Shown in pieces: positions 31,067 through 45,708 of a stretch of DNA of 64,000 bases. Made by a program: the position numbers and the translations under genes. Origin of the DNA: Dipylidium caninum (taxonomy: Eukaryota > Platyhelminthes > Cestoda > Cyclophyllidea > Dipylidiidae); the NCBI GenBank assembly GCA_017562135.1, contig QEYB01001046.1, positions 496,001 to 560,000 of the forward strand, in the 5' to 3' direction. The notes below the pieces were generated by a model, which was given only the letters and a program-made list of their open reading frames with translations, did no database searches and was not told the DNA's origin. Numbering within the stretch: position 1 is the first letter of the stretch; every line of letters starts with the position of its first letter.

Positions 31067-34000
31067 TGTCGTGAAATGAGGAAGAATGGAATTTTCCCTC
31101 TCTCTCTTCCCTCCTCCCACCACCCGCCCTATGACGGCGCAGCTGCTGAGACACCCGGCTGCTCTAGATGGCAGAGACTATTTGCTTTTGACATTATTTT
31201 GGCGGGGATTTGGTCTCGTCCGACGTCGCACATCCACCCTATCAGCTCTCCGTGTTCGTCGAAGCGCGTATTCCTCCACGTCTTGTGACAACAAAGACGT
31301 TTTCTGCTCCAAATAGAACTGTTCATCGTTCCGGACTAGAAGAAGTGCCTGAAATTCACCCTCTAGTGTAGTTTGTTTCAATAAACTTCATTATGCAGAA
31401 AAAGACTGATTCCTAAGGCTGCTGATTGTGTAACGTGATGTGTTGTTAGGACGCAACTTTTTATCACAATGTGGATCGAAAAATCCACGCGTTTGCAGAA
31501 TACGAGGGTGAAATGCAAGGAATTACAGTCCGGACACCTAGGAGCTTACTGAAATGGAGCGTTAATCGCTTTGATGACTTGGTATAACTTTCAACCTCGT
31601 CTTCATTCGGCTTGCAAATTCATGAATGCGATTACCTAGTCGATCGTGTGGCGTAGGGGTAGGAGGTCTACGACCAGTTAAAAGAAGTCGACTATATTAA
31701 TAACCGTCCAAGTTGCCTCGTGCGCACTAAGCTCACTCGAACTCTGTCGAGCTTGACTATTTTCATGATGCTTCCATGTAAATTCACTTGTGGACGGAGA
31801 TGTTTGTAGCCTCAGCCGCCTCATCTGCGCATACGGGACGAGAGCCTCCTCGTGGATGTCTCACAGGCATTGGTGTTTTGTGGTTCCATGCTCAAGTGAC
31901 ATTCGTGGCATCCACGAACAGTTCACGGCTAATCGGAAAATGGCGTCTTTGGGGGCGGGAAGAGTTGCAGTCGTGGAAGAACCGGCGGATTTATTGTGGA
32001 CAAAGGGACGTGTGAGACATACCGGCAGAATCAGACGCGTCAAATAGCAACGTTCATTATCGTACCATCCTTGTGGGCCTGGATGCCTCACAGATTCCCC
32101 TCGAATACTTCCATTGGGCTGTCAATTGTGCGACATAAGCATGGTAAAAACTGCTATTTGAGCGCCTCACCACTTTTATGTGTTATGCCCTGGCCTCGTT
32201 AGGCTACAAAAGACTTGAAGGCAGAGACGGACGAACTGCTTCCTCGCGATTCGCGAAGTCAGCTGCCGTTTAGTCCACGGACGCTTTCAATGTTGTGTTC
32301 AAGACTAATAAGTTCCTCTATTTGTAATAGTCCTCCGAAAAGATACTGTGTCAATAACTATGGAAATATGTTACCTAGCTTGCGGTCATCCATAATCGTT
32401 TATTAAGCTCCAACTTTGCTCTTTCCGCTGATCTTTCTTCGCTCTCCTGTCGTGGAAAACCGCGGTGTAACGAGCTACTTGTGCACTTGCCGAAAAAGGA
32501 CTGGTGCCCAAAGACAGATTCGTGTGCCACTCTCTACGTTGCCGGTAAAGACGACACTCAGTGGGTGGAAGGTTAAGACGGTGGTCAACGAAGTTTCCAT
32601 GACAACCTCTGCATTCGATCGATGGTGACTGTCAAGCCTTGAATGGCGTGAATGCTCACGAAAGGCCCATGTCTCGGTTGGTGATGAATGCGGCCATCAT
32701 TGTGAGTAGCGCGGCACATTGCTCAGGCCGGTGGTGAAAGCTCCAGTCCTAGATACCCGTACACAAGGGACGACTCTTTCTCCGCGGTGTGAGAGCCAGG
32801 AGACAAATTTTCATTCTGTCAGGTTGACAGGTAATTGCTTTAAATCACCACAGTGAATGAAGTATGCGTTCCCTCCCTTCAACTCCTGCCTTTCATTAGC
32901 TTAGTAGTACGTTCTTCGTGGCTCAAGGTAATTTGACACCACAATGAACTAGGTCCACGAGCCAAACCTACTCTGACAAAGTTTTCATCAGTCTGCGACA
33001 CCAAATGTCCCATCATATATTTTAAAGGTGGCCTGCATGAGTTACTTACCTTGATATGCACACTTTTGATAAAGTTGGACTCCCCCACTTGTGGAAGGGT
33101 GTCCGGGGAAGGACCCTGTGTCACAGTTTCCACGCATGTCGAGCAACTAGAAGAGTAGCAGCTGTCATCAACCGTCAAACCAGAATCAAATCCCATGGCA
33201 TCTCATCGTCTTTATTGATAGTGACGTTATAGTTTGGCAAACACTTCACAATTTATGACAGTTTCTCATGGCACCAACTGTTCCCAGGTGATGATGGCCG
33301 CGAGAATGTTGATGAAGACGAACTTTGCTCCCGTCTCCCAGCTTTGTCAGATTTCACCTAAGTTGATGACTTAGTGGGACAAAGAGGGTGGAGGATGGGA
33401 CTCCCGCTCGGAGTATTTTTCTTCCTGCCCGCCTTAAACGCTCTTGACCACTGGATTGAGTAGGGATTTGTGTATTCTCTGGTCCTTCTCGAGACTGCCA
33501 ACCATACAATGGGCATGCGGGAGGAGCTGTGTAGCTTTGAAACAGAATTTTAGGGCTCCACAGTCACCATAATCTGCATAATTACACTTTTGACTGTGTC
33601 CAGGACTTGGATGATCAAACTTGTACCTCGATTGGGGCATTCCACACGCGGGAGGAACTTTGTATGGTAGAAACATCATTTTCTCACCAGTCGCCAGAAA
33701 ATGCAGCGTTCTTCACCAGCAGCGGCCGCTGTGCTTCCCCCATTACCTCTGAGTGGCGTTTGATTTCTTTAACTTCAAATTCATTTTGAATTGTCATAAT
33801 TTTCCAGCTTTACCCCCCTCTCTCTCGCTACCTTTAAACAGTGGTGTGGACAAATTTGTCTCCTCTCCACTCTCCCAACATCTTTTCCATCCCATCAGAA
33901 TAGATAAACTCAAACAATGCCCATTCCAAACTTACTTTAGTGCAACAGCCATAGTGTACCTCCCCGGAGATGGCTGGATATCTGCGTCGGCTAAATTTCT

Positions 34001-35908
34001 GCTGAGGCGGGGAAGAACTTTTAGGGTGTAATGGAAAATTTTCGCAACGGTATTCGGGGAGGACACCTCTAACCATTCATCAGGGGTCACTTATAACTAC
34101 CGTCGGTTTAAGTGCTTTTTGCGACGTTTTAGCTCTCCCTCTGGGTGGATCACTCTTCTGGGGCAACACATGGGTCATGGAGATTCAGGGCAATTAAGGA
34201 GATTTCCCTATCGTCAGCCCTGCCCTGGGTGGGCCTCAACCACGATGGTTCCTAGGAGGAAACTTCACTCTCACTGTGTGTCCTTGTGTGCATTTCGGTG
34301 CAGATTGGGACATGTCGGATGAGTTCCTCTTAACATTTATCTTCCTCTGATAAAACAGGACAGAAGAGAGAGAGTTGCCCGGGCCACCAAGACCACCCAA
34401 AGGCCTCGGCCATGTGGCAAACACATGTGGAAAGCCATGCAAATTTACCCACACTCCAAAATGGCGATATGCCTCTCCTTCCGCTGCCGCCGCAGCTTTA
34501 TCTGCATGGATACATCATGGTTTGCGAGCACCCGCACCCAGTTACAAAAGTTGCAAATGACCAATATGCGACAAGATCGGCTGGACGGCGGCAGCAAGGG
34601 AAACGCTACAACCCTCCATAGCATCATCCTTCCTGCTCTTGGCGGCTTCCGCAAATAACTCCACTCTGTAATCAAATGGTTGATGTCGCAGATGTACGTC
34701 TACGTGGACTATTCATGAATTTTGCTCGTCAGATCTTATGACTTTCCATGGATGTCCCGCCAGTCCTCCGATCTCTGTGGGTTTAAATGGTAAATCTTTT
34801 CCCCGCATTTCCATGCCTTTCAACCCGCCTCAGAGTCAAGCCGAGAGCGCCCAGTCCCAATTGGGAACTGATCATGTGGTGTTGTAACAACTACACGCTT
34901 TCGCCATTTCATTTGCCTTTTTTAAACTTTTCCACTTCCCAGGAGGGATTTGCGCAGAATGGCACTGCGTTGTTTCCCAAACACACTCATGCACACACCA
35001 GCACAGCGGCGTAAGATAGTAGGAATCCCGACCACCAATGCGGTACACGTGGGAAAATGGCAGGGGAGGGAAGGGTCAACTCCCTCCCGGCTACACACAC
35101 GTACTTGCACCGCACGAGGGACCGAGGCGCAAAGCTTTTAGGTGGACGAATTAACAGATTTAATTGCGATATCCTTGTAATTTGGGTGAAAATTTGTCCA
35201 ATGCACAATGCCACCGCAGTGCTACCCTTCCCCTACCGAATTTAATTAACAGGCTGCCATCATTCGGACGGCATGTGGATTTCACCCGGGGTTATTAGTT
35301 AGACCCTGGGGAAACCCATTAATATCTCTTACAGCGGACAGGTTTGGGTGGTATCAACAGCCCCGGACCCGCTATAACCAACCGCATTACTGTTCGATGG
35401 TGGCTGTGGAGGTTAATTTGTCAGTAGTATTAATATTAGTAGCGCTGGTGACATCAAGGGAAGTGGTGGTTATATAAATCTCCTCATTTGCCTCCTCCCC
35501 CACTGATAATTTTATGGTAGCATCCACTTTGTGAGAGATGTGAAGGAGGTAGAGAGGAAGCATTTCCGGTCGTCTGTCTGACTGACTGGCCGGCTGGCTC
35601 TGAGGTGGCGGGCTTTTGTAGTTTTGCCCATATTCGTAAATTATAGGGGCGACAGTGAGGTTGTAACCCCCATGCCATGCTTAAGCGCTAATTAAATGCG
35701 TTTGTACGTATTCGTGGAAAGACTCCTTAATCTACTCAAATCTACTCGAATACCAAAAGCCCGCTTCCACCTCAGGTGCGACAAAGCATGCGCTTCCTTC
35801 TCCATTTCGACGTCATTTTGAGTTAAAACTTCGGGCAAATTCAGGTGTTACCGGGTCGCAAGTTTACCAACAACTGGAGTATTCCGATGTGAGAGAAATT
35901 GCTGTCCC

Positions 35909-35952
35909 GACAAGTTGGGGAAGTTAAATTGACAAGTTGGGGAAGTTAAATT
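35909..35952 (+). repeat. 22-bp perfect tandem duplication
   Basis: The unit GACAAGTTGGGGAAGTTAAA plus TT is present twice head to tail with no mismatch, followed by GAC. Confidence 0.85.
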
Positions 35953-38900
35953 GACATTCAGTGCGGGGTACTCTGATAATTGTTGGGATATTTCCCTAGA
36001 TATCATTTCCCCGTATTCACTTAAGTGGACAGAGGTGAATCTGCGCCCTTGTTATTGCAGTGTCTGCTCATGCGTCCATTGCGGTCCATTGTGCCCACGA
36101 AATGAGCCTCTCTTTCTAAAGTAGTGGGAAAGCGCCTCCTTTCTGCTCGAATGGCAACTGTTCTAACAGCATTTCGTGTGGTTAGATTAGCTCGAAATCA
36201 AGTAGTGGGAGAACACTCAGCCAATCTAACACAAAGGCATCAATTTCCCAACGGGTGGATGATATACTGAAAACGCAACGTCAGGTTCCATGGGGACCGC
36301 TTCTAAGTATTGTGTGTATTCCCGTGATCTCGATTCATTTGCACACTAACGTGGTACTGCTTGGCCATTCCACTGGAGTCGAAGAACAGGGCGTCGAGCA
36401 CATGGCGCTGCTAGCACACATATCGAGGCGCACCACGTGAATTCGGCTTCTTAAAACTTCCACCTTGTCTCTCGGATCCAGTCTTACCACCTAAATAAGT
36501 TACCAGTCGACAGCCCACATGCCCGACCTCGGAAGACAGAAAATGTTCCACGTGGAAATCCCCATCCACACAAGTAGGAACAAGTAGGATGGTCATCTCC
36601 ATGAGCTGCTCCTTTATTTCCCCGAGGCCTGTGAACTCAGGTCCTTCTCGACATGGACTCAGACATAAGCCATGGGGCACAGGCCTTTGCGAGCTATGTG
36701 GGAACAGGGGACGGGTGCACAACGCATTTCAAAAAGTGCACTAGACCTATCCAAAAGTGGGGTTTTTGAAGGGTGGAGAGCGGTTGCTAGACGCCACGTG
36801 GTAAAAAGGGGCCATATGGGTGGGCACAGAGGCAGTCACATTAACCATAAATTGACTGGAACATCCGTCGTCCAGTTTACATTTCCCGACCAATCGCACA
36901 GCTTCCCCGCCCCCTTTCCCTCCTCCCCACCCCTGCCCACCGCCCCACCACCTGTGCTGGAGCACATTCGCCCGCCTCTCCATGCTTCTCTCCGCTTAGC
37001 ACCCACCTTACTGCCCAAATAAATTGTGATGGACAGTTTTCTGATTGCAAAGTGGCCCCTTCGGATACATCAACTGCCCCAATATGAAATCTTTTCCTTC
37101 ATGCCGCGCCTCATCGGTTATGCAGTTAACTGTGACGGCTTGGATTGCTTTGTTATTTTACTCCTCGTCTGAAATTACTGGTCTTAGTGTCGGGCGACCG
37201 CTCACACTACCTCATCCTCTCAATTTCGCAAGCCACAAACTTTGTTCGGTTCTTAACATTACCTCAGCATGATAACCTTCAAGTAACTGAACAGTACGAG
37301 CAGAAAATTAAAGTCGTGAAGCCGACTCTAACCTCTAAACACCGCGTATGACACGTAAAATTCGACTCCAGCAGGTGTGGCCTTATTCTACCTCCCACAG
37401 CCATTTTAATGGGCAATGTATCCCCACTACATACTGTTCTCGGTGGAAGTATGAGCCTTCCATAGATGTCATTCGTATTGCGTGCCGTACACTGAGAGGT
37501 AATTTCGAAGGCAGACTTAATAATGCACGGGTACATACATGGCAGTGCTATTTACTGACACCGTTTACACTTTAAACTTGACCTCCTATGCGCTGAGTCG
37601 ATCTTCCGGAGGGAAGATGTCGCAGATGTCTGTTTTCGACATGTTTCCTTTAATCACACATCTACTCCACTCATTCTAGTTCACACACACGCCAACAGAG
37701 TCCTGATTTACTGCCACTCACGGCTGGTCCATTTAATTCCTGTGCGCGCAAATTCATCACCCGAGAAACAACGTGGGCGAAAGGAAAACCCGTGTTGACG
37801 ACGTTCTTTGGCCCGGTAGGTGAGACGGTTGCCCTCCGGGCAATGATTGTCTTGGTGGTGGTAGCGGCGGCGGCCGTGGTGTTGTTATTGTCGATGATGT
37901 ATGGTAGGTTAGGGCCACGACTGTCCTGTCCCCACACCTCGCTCCCCTCCGAAGCGCAAGGCGAGAAGAGGAGGAGAATCGTGCATTCAGTCTAATCAAA
38001 GGTGACAACACCTTTTAGCCGGGAGCAAATGCGTAACGAGGTGAGGTGGAGTAAAGGTGGGTGGGTTGACGTTTGGACAAGCACGAATGGACATCGCCAT
38101 GGTAACCGAGCTCAAGGAGTTAGAATAATTCATATTTCCAGGTGTGGTCTAATTAAAATTCCCCTATCCAGCCGAGTTGAAGCGGTGGAAGTACCACTTT
38201 GTGGTTGTGGATAGGTGGGGCTTTTTGAAATGGCATTAAGTGGCTGGCAGTTAAATTACATGTGGGCAGTGACAGCCACACTAACATTCTCTCGCGAATT
38301 TTACTTCCTCCTAATGCGGCACTCCTGTCGTACTGCCACCTTTGAGCTTCGAGTTGTTGTAAACTGTTCTTGTATGTACATCTGTTTGAGTCACTTACTC
38401 TCATAAATCACCAGCAATTGGACTGATATTAAGAGTTCATGTGTACAGCCGTCAGTCATTGCTGCTACTCCGTAGAGGAGTGCCTTGGCGAGTTCGTTAC
38501 TGGCGTCAGATACTCTTGGTTGACTTTCTTTATCAGTTTATACTAAACACATGCACTTAGTCCTGTATTAGGTTGGTTGGCCGCCGGCCCCGTGTCCCGT
38601 GACAGCCGATTTCACCCTACAATTGCGGTGACAAGGGGTTAATTACCCGTCAGTGGATAGGCAATGCGGTTTAACCAAATTTACCGAAAGTAAAGACACC
38701 GGTAACCGGAGGAGCCTGACAACGTCAGCCGGAGTGTATGTGCTTGTCAGGGGTGTGCTTTGAATTCGATTCCCATTACCAGATGGCGGGACACACGCGC
38801 TCTGATGTGGCACGTGAAGTCGTAGCATATGTCAAAGTTTTAAATTTTAGCAGTGTTCACTAACTCAACCGAAATAAACACCTGCTCGGTTATTATCCTC

Positions 38901-40424
38901 TCTAACTAACCGGAGAAACAGTGACCATTAATGGTAAATTATTACACCCCAATTTTGTGGAAACAGTTCATTTGGCTTTTTTCAAGTAGTACATGTTTAT
39001 TTAGTACCAAGAAGCACCACTAATGGGGTTAGGAGGGAGTTGTCTGATAGACTTGGGGATATATCAGCCAATTACAAGTCTTCCCTCTGTGAATGTGAAA
39101 CACAAATATCGAATTCCTTCTGCTACCTTCACATCAACTGAGTTTCTTCTCTCATGAAAAAATGTCTCCTTAAGGCTAGAAATGGCAGAGGACGAGCAGA
39201 AGAAGAGTTCCAGACAGACGAGTAATCCGAAGATTCCAAAAGCATGGAAGGTCCTTTACCTGTCCATCGGACTGTCGACAAGATTCAAGGCATCCTCCGT
39301 GTAATTGTCCTGAGCAGTTTGCCTGCATGTTCTCGCTGATCTCCTCCCTGCTGACCGATGGAATTCGGTGTTATTCGACTCTCTAAACGGAGCGCGACCT
39401 GAGAGAGACTGCAGCGACAGAACAAGTGTCTCAGGACGGTTTTTTACTCCAAAGCGAAGCCTCTTGGAAGGTTTGTGCAGAGTTTGGCATGAGATGCAAG
39501 GCTTTTTTATCGCGGACGCTGGTTCCGATCGCGCCAACTGCGGAAAGTGTCAGATGGCATGAGGAGAAGGATCGGAGCTACCCTCCGATGTTGGTTAGGA
39601 TGGGTTTCAGGCTAATGTCCACCAAACGCCTCACCGAATACTGTTGCATACTCGACTGTCGTTGCTTCACACACCTCAGAAGAGTATATTTTTTTGCGCA
39701 ATTACCCAAAGGTCCCTCACATGGCGGATAAATTCGTGTACTGGAGATCGAGACCCATCCGATAGTAAGTCAGGAGAAAAATCCGACCTAGAGTGGCCAG
39801 AAAGCGGCTCTTCTACTCTTGCAAGACGATCTCGGATCTCACAGCGCTAAATGTTGTCTCTCACCGAAAGTTTGTCACCTCTTTTTTGTAATTAGAAATG
39901 TGCGATAAGAGTGAAAAGGAAACGACGATTATCAAATAGTGTTTTTCAGAGGATCTAAAACGGAGCATAAAGGAGAAATCAAGCGTTTGTGTTCCATTAT
40001 GGGAGGGAGGGGAGTTTCTTGTCACTCTTTCCATTAACAACATATTCAGGAGATTTTACCATATTTTTTTCTAGCTCAAATACAGACTACGCAGCCACGA
40101 CATGATAAAGTTATTTAGTTGTGTAGTAAGTTGATAAGACTTCTGGGACATTCATTTCATTCAGGCATTCAGTCGACTCTACTTCTTTTCGAGCCCTCAC
40201 ACCTTCGTTTTGTGTGCTGTTAGGTGCTCATCGAGGCATCTGAGAGGTGTTATTTCCCCCATACGTCAGGGGCACCGCAGAAAAGAAACAGAAGCCAACA
40301 CTTTGCAAACGTCGCCCCCTGCCCCCCGGCCTACCTGTCCCAGCCCCTGAAGAATCCCAGTCGATAACACACACCACCTGCCATACACGCACAACACAAA
40401 GGTCCAAAGGGCTTAGCTCCTACC

Positions 40425-40431
40425 TTCTCTC

Positions 40432-40462
<31 letters not shown>

Positions 40463-40508
40463 CACTGCCTCTCTCTCTCTGTGTGTGCGTGTGTGCTTGT
40501 GTGTGTGT
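40425..40508 (+). repeat. Compound (CT)n-(GT)n microsatellite
   Basis: About 55 bp of interrupted CT followed by about 25 bp of GT with single interruptions. Confidence 0.95.
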
Positions 40509-40509
40509 A

Positions 40510-43500
40510 AGTAGGTATATGTGTGTGAATGGATCAGACCATATGTCCCGGTATTTGTGGTTTTGTGTGTGTGTGATATTATTCACATGAACAACTGGTC
40601 GAGACTATTTGCCAGATCTTATCAGCTCATCGGGGCATATGAATTCGGGCGTGCCCACACTGCAACCCCTTCGAGCTATTTGGAAAATTTTGAGGGGACG
40701 TCCGGACGGAAGTGGGCCTATGTGTGCTCCACGTGGTGGGGGTGCGGACAAAGAAGGTCCATCGTTCTACATTTATTTTTCCCGCATCCTCCACTCAAAT
40801 AGGTTTTACATCAGCCGCAACAGAAACAGTAGGCTGTTTATATCTAAGGTTGACTGGCCCGATCTTCTGAGCGAAAGGCAACGTCTATCATTGCGCTAAA
40901 GTTCGGTACAATCGCCTTTCGGAACTCCAAAGTGTCATACCTTCTTCACACTTTCCTGTCCACCTAAATCCTTGTCGGGAGGAATTTTTCACCGAATCCG
41001 CTAGTTTAAGTCGGCTAGGCCGGATTGTAGAAGACGTGGTATTTCTTGGTGCAATTGCAGTTTCTCTTGCTTAATTCGCCATGGACCAGCCTGGTTGACA
41101 CACTCCACGACTGACTGCATCGAATTATGGCCACGGATCTTGCTTCAGGAGCCGCTTGAACTGCCGAGCGGCTCTCTCACTGTAGTCATCGATATCGAAG
41201 GGTGAAGCATCCGTTGTGGTTTGCTCGAGACAGGATGTCTCTAAGCCTATTGCACCGGCGGCAACAACGGCAGGTGACGGTATGACTGCCGACACGAAGG
41301 GTAAATTTGCGCCCCGCCTGCTTACAATCGCTGTGAATATGAGCCACCGAATTTTAGCCTTCGCTCAGCTTCGGGGAAAAGGAGACTTTTATTTCCGGTT
41401 TTAGAAGCCATGGAAGGATCTACCCTAGCATCTCCATTTGTTTTTTTGAGTTCGGGAGATACTGTTACTTAAGCCACCAACTGACTGAAATCTTGAGGTA
41501 AAATTTATATTTACTTCGAAAAAATATTATCTTTTTTCTACTACTGGATGGTAATTTGCAGTCTTACTCTACACTGGGGCAAATCTGTTGCTGGATCCTC
41601 ATTCAACACGATTATAGCGATGTGATTCAATCCAACTCCCCAGATTTTTGCAACACCCATCGGCATTCCAGGAAGTGCGCATCTTATAGCAATCGCCTTC
41701 TTGGTAGTTGGTGTCCAACTACTTTCTGCGTGTACCGGCACTCCCGACAATGGAAATTATCTGGATAGCCTTTACAACATTGGACTTGTAATTTCCAAAC
41801 TTAACAGACCTGGCAGGATGGAGGAGCCTCCACGAGAGCCGATGACGAATGTAAATACACTTCTCTGTGAAATGCTCGGCTAAAATATCCTCAATACTCC
41901 AGCCTTTCCACCATCACCAATTTAATTAATACACTGTGGGCAGTCCAATACCTTCTGTCCATTCAGGTAGCAGTGGCAGATGCTATCTTAAAAGGGATCT
42001 CGGGCATTTCTGGGGGACATTAAAAGTCTGCCTGCACCCAGTGCTCGAAACAACGAGGTCCCTATCTTCCAGGGTAATCTCGCCTTGGCAGCTACTGACC
42101 AGCAAGTGGTCGTAAGAGCTACCCAGCGAACAAGTTAGCAGAAGAGTGAATGATTGATAACATCAGTGTGAACGCTACTCGCTGCTCGGGGTGAGGTGAG
42201 AAGTGGTCATTAGGGAGGGGGAGGGGAGCCGAGCCCAAGCCCGAGCCCGAGGCCGAAGCCGAGGTTGGAGCTGAGGGTGGGGTTGATGGTGGGGGTGGGA
42301 CTGGGGCTGGGCTGGGGCGGATGCAAACGGTGGTGCTTCTGCTGCCACCCTCCATCCCCAACGCTACTCCTCCTCCTCCGCCCAGCCCCCCATTAACATA
42401 AGTGATGTACCCTACACGCCGATTATTGCAGCCTCCGTCTTAATTGCACTGAGTGGATACTCTGCTGAAGTGGAGGACAATGCGAAAAAGCAGGGGATTT
42501 ACACTTTGCTTCCTCCGGTGTCTTAGCTGCAGACGGTGAAGGGCTGAGAGTTTTCCGCTAAATCTCTTCTGCATTTTTGATCTAAAGGGTATTTAAAGTG
42601 ATACATGAAGAAATTGGCAAACAGGAGGAAGTTCCATAAGGAATGGTGACAATTACTGAGCATTATGTGAGAGGAGGTGGCACATGTTTTCGATTTCGAG
42701 TAAGGCCACATTTGAGATCCTAAGAGCGCTAATTCATTTCATCTGCAAACTAAATTCTACGGTGAACAAATTCCGTCTCCCAGCATGTGAATTATCAACT
42801 TCGAACACATTCAAAGTCATCCGCATAATCGGCAAATGTGCTAAACTTGACAGGAATTCCCACCTTCAAGTATAAACAATCGGATTTAGCCCTCGGATCA
42901 AAGGGAGTTCGTTGAAGTGGTGAAAGTGGGGTGTGATTCCCACACTTTTCGTGTATCTGTCGGGCACGAGATTAAATTTCGTCCTATTTCAAATGGTTAA
43001 CCACAATTATCTAAACTGCGCCTTCTTTGAAAAGGCAAGAGCAGGCAAAGTTATTAGCTCTCAAACCTCGGCATTTAGCGCCCTCGTCCTTTTGGGATCA
43101 TTTAACCCTAAAGCAGAGAATATTTTGTAAATATACGAGTCATCGTCTTAAATTTATAAGTCTTATTTGCTATCTCTGCCATATTAAGCACCTGCATTCG
43201 AAAATGTTTCGGCGATGGTTGAACAGTCTGCCACTTCCCGCCTGTCGAGAACATCAGTTTGTCCAGCTCTGTTCATTCGAACCAGCCCATTTACACTGAG
43301 CATCAGTGCTTCTCCCGGCCGCGACATAGTGGGGTGTTGAGTACACTCAAATGCCTCCCTCTGTCTCCCTCTCCTTCCTCACATGTATGAGAAAAAGTAG
43401 TTCACCCACGTGCTCCCACCAACTTAATTAATTATCAAAACCAAGTGCATGCGCGTTTCCCCAAAATTACCGGTCGGCCGAAAGTGTGGGACGTCCACTT

Positions 43501-45000
43501 CGGCACGCAAAGCTCTCCTCACTTCAAAGCGATTGGTTTTAGTGGGATGAGGGCAACAGGTGGCGCGAAAGTAGGAACAACGCCTTCGGATGGAGGTAGC
43601 ATTCTGCGCAGTGAAGAGATTTGTTGGGATGGCGTGAGGCGGTTTCCAGAGATATGCCTTCAGACAACTTTGCACCATCCGTAGTCGGTATCAATGAGAC
43701 CGAAGGTGAAATGCGTGAGAAGCAGAGAATGAACCGACATGATGACAACGTCAAAGGTGGCCGCGAAACTGGAGACATGTCACGTCACCTCCGTGCTGCA
43801 AATCACCGTCACCACCACCTTAAGGTGTCATTAGCGCCTCTTTGTTGGACGTGCAAACTGAAATTTAGCTTCCTTTCTTTTGCTTTTTTACATAAAGTCA
43901 TCTATTATGAATCAAATTTTCATATCGTCTCAAGTTAACTGCTTCACCACACTCCAACTTGCCTGGTTAAATAGCAGAAGGGTGAGGATGACGGAGTTGC
44001 GGTTGTGGCCTTAGGCGCCCTGACGCATTACTAGTTTCAATACCTCCAACTTTCCTCTAGTGAATTTCTGCTCTCTCATAATGATTCCACTTCGAATGCT
44101 TCAATAATGCAAACGTGGTGCCAAAGTGAAATTGGCTTTGTACTAAAACGTGTTTTAATGTAACACTTCATAGCGCTCTACTGACTACCATTTTCATTTT
44201 GGTGGAGTAACAGGGTTGTGTTATAGCCTTGTAATTTGGTGTAGACAAGGCTTCTGAATTTACCCATTTCTTATGCGAAATAATGGTAGAATAGCACCAC
44301 TGACTACTTAAGGCGTCAAGCCACCAATTTCAGTAGCATGGAAAAATAATGGGAAGACTAGGTGAATTTGTAGATGGATTGGGAGCTACGAATATTATAG
44401 ATGACTTTAGGTAGACATTCAGGAGCTCCAACACTGGCAAGAAATTGCAAAAGTAATACTAATAATAACAGTATCAGTATTAATCGTTGCTATCATCCTC
44501 ATCTTCACGAAACACTAATGGCGAAAGAAACCATCCCGCTTTTGAGTAATCGCGACTGCTCTTACGTAACTATCGCGTTCCACGTTCCAAGATACACACT
44601 TTGGTGCAAAAGTTCCCTCTCCCCCTTAAGTAAAATGCCTTCGAATGTGCGGTACGGTGGATTCAACATGCTGCCTTGATAAAACCCAGTTAAACGTAAA
44701 TGAATTCTCAAATGAATAAGTCTTCCTATAAGAGGAAAAAGTGGGGGGGATTGAGGCTAGAAACGCTCTGTATGGCCCCGCCCAGAACAACCTAAACCAC
44801 GGCCTACAAATGATGAGTGCCATGAATAAGTTGTGCATTATCAAAACACAAATAGCGCGTCTATTTCTAATTTTCGAATTTCACCTTCCGTGCAGGTGAG
44901 ATACCGCATGCTACGCTACCCAGACACAACATTAGAGGCCGCGGATACTAAACACCACTGTGTTAAAGTGTGATTTGCCACATATCTCACAGCCCATCAT
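40510..45000. other. Gene-poor stretch with one degenerate GC-rich tract
   Basis: No gene recognised. At 42228-42320 there is a degenerate GCCGAG/GGGCTG tract whose translation gives Pro/Ser/Ala runs on the minus strand. Confidence 0.45.
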
Positions 45001-45049
45001 CGGCGCCGACATGTCGGCCTTAATCGGCCCTCTATTCCCACGTCTTGTC

Positions 45050-45600
45050 ACTATGTGGAGAAAACGAGCATCCACATTTCTCGGCGGATCTAGTGGGACT
45101 GACACACACGCACGCCACGCATCTGTCCGTCCATCTCCCGCATGAAGGTCGTTAAGTGTGCCTACAAGCGTACGTACGGACCGGCGGAGGGACGTGTGTG
45201 CGGATCTGCTTATGCCGCCACTGTTACTGCCAGCGGCTTTCTGTCCCCCAGCTCCCCACGCCTACGCCACCCTCTCCCACCTCTCATCCAACCGCCCTTC
45301 CCGCCCCCCTGCCCTCCTGCACCCCCGTTTCCAGCTCCCACACACACTCCCTCTCGGCTTGGCGCTGTGCTCGTGCGCACATGCACGTGAACGCGCGCGC
45401 ACACACAGCCACAGAACAGAGGCTTGCGCCTTTCAGCCAGCGCGTCCTCTTATTGGCGTCAAGATAGCTGAGTTGCGCCTACCGCCAGCAGGCAGTGGCT
45501 ACCAGTGGCCAATCGCTGAACGCCCGCGTATCAGCCGTGCGGTCGTACGCCCTCGGGAGGTTAAAATAGCCTGTGTTAGGCTCTGCCGCCGCTAGTTTAT
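45050..45600 (+). promoter_or_regulatory. Candidate CpG-rich promoter with CCAAT and TATA-like elements
   Basis: This 550-bp segment is GC- and CpG-rich against AT-richer flanks. Near its 3' end it has CCAAT (45509-45513) and TTAAAATAG (45561-45569), about 50 bp apart, which is the classical spacing for a start near 45590-45600. A usable donor, CAGCATTG|GTAAAA, follows at 45708/45709. The next plus-strand coding exon downstream is the zinc-finger gene at 48842, so this may be its promoter. Inference only. Confidence 0.35.
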
Positions 45601-45708
45601 CTCAACTAAGACCGCTGGTGCTGCCACTTCCACCGCCACAACTGCTAGGGTTACAGAGTATACGCCTTTCAACGACAGACTCGAGTGAGACCCGCCTCCT
45701 CAGCATTG

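Larger units (their letters stand above)
30000..40420. other. Gene-poor stretch, nothing supported
   Basis: Ten kilobases with only short random open frames. Small items are a 19-nt near-palindrome at 31048-31066 and a 22-bp tandem duplication at 35909-35952, listed separately. No exon, RNA gene or transposon protein was recognised. Confidence 0.45.

Noticed and set aside
31650..31700. TGGCGTAGGGGTAGGAGG resembling a tRNA A box
   Set aside because: No matching B box or cloverleaf downstream.
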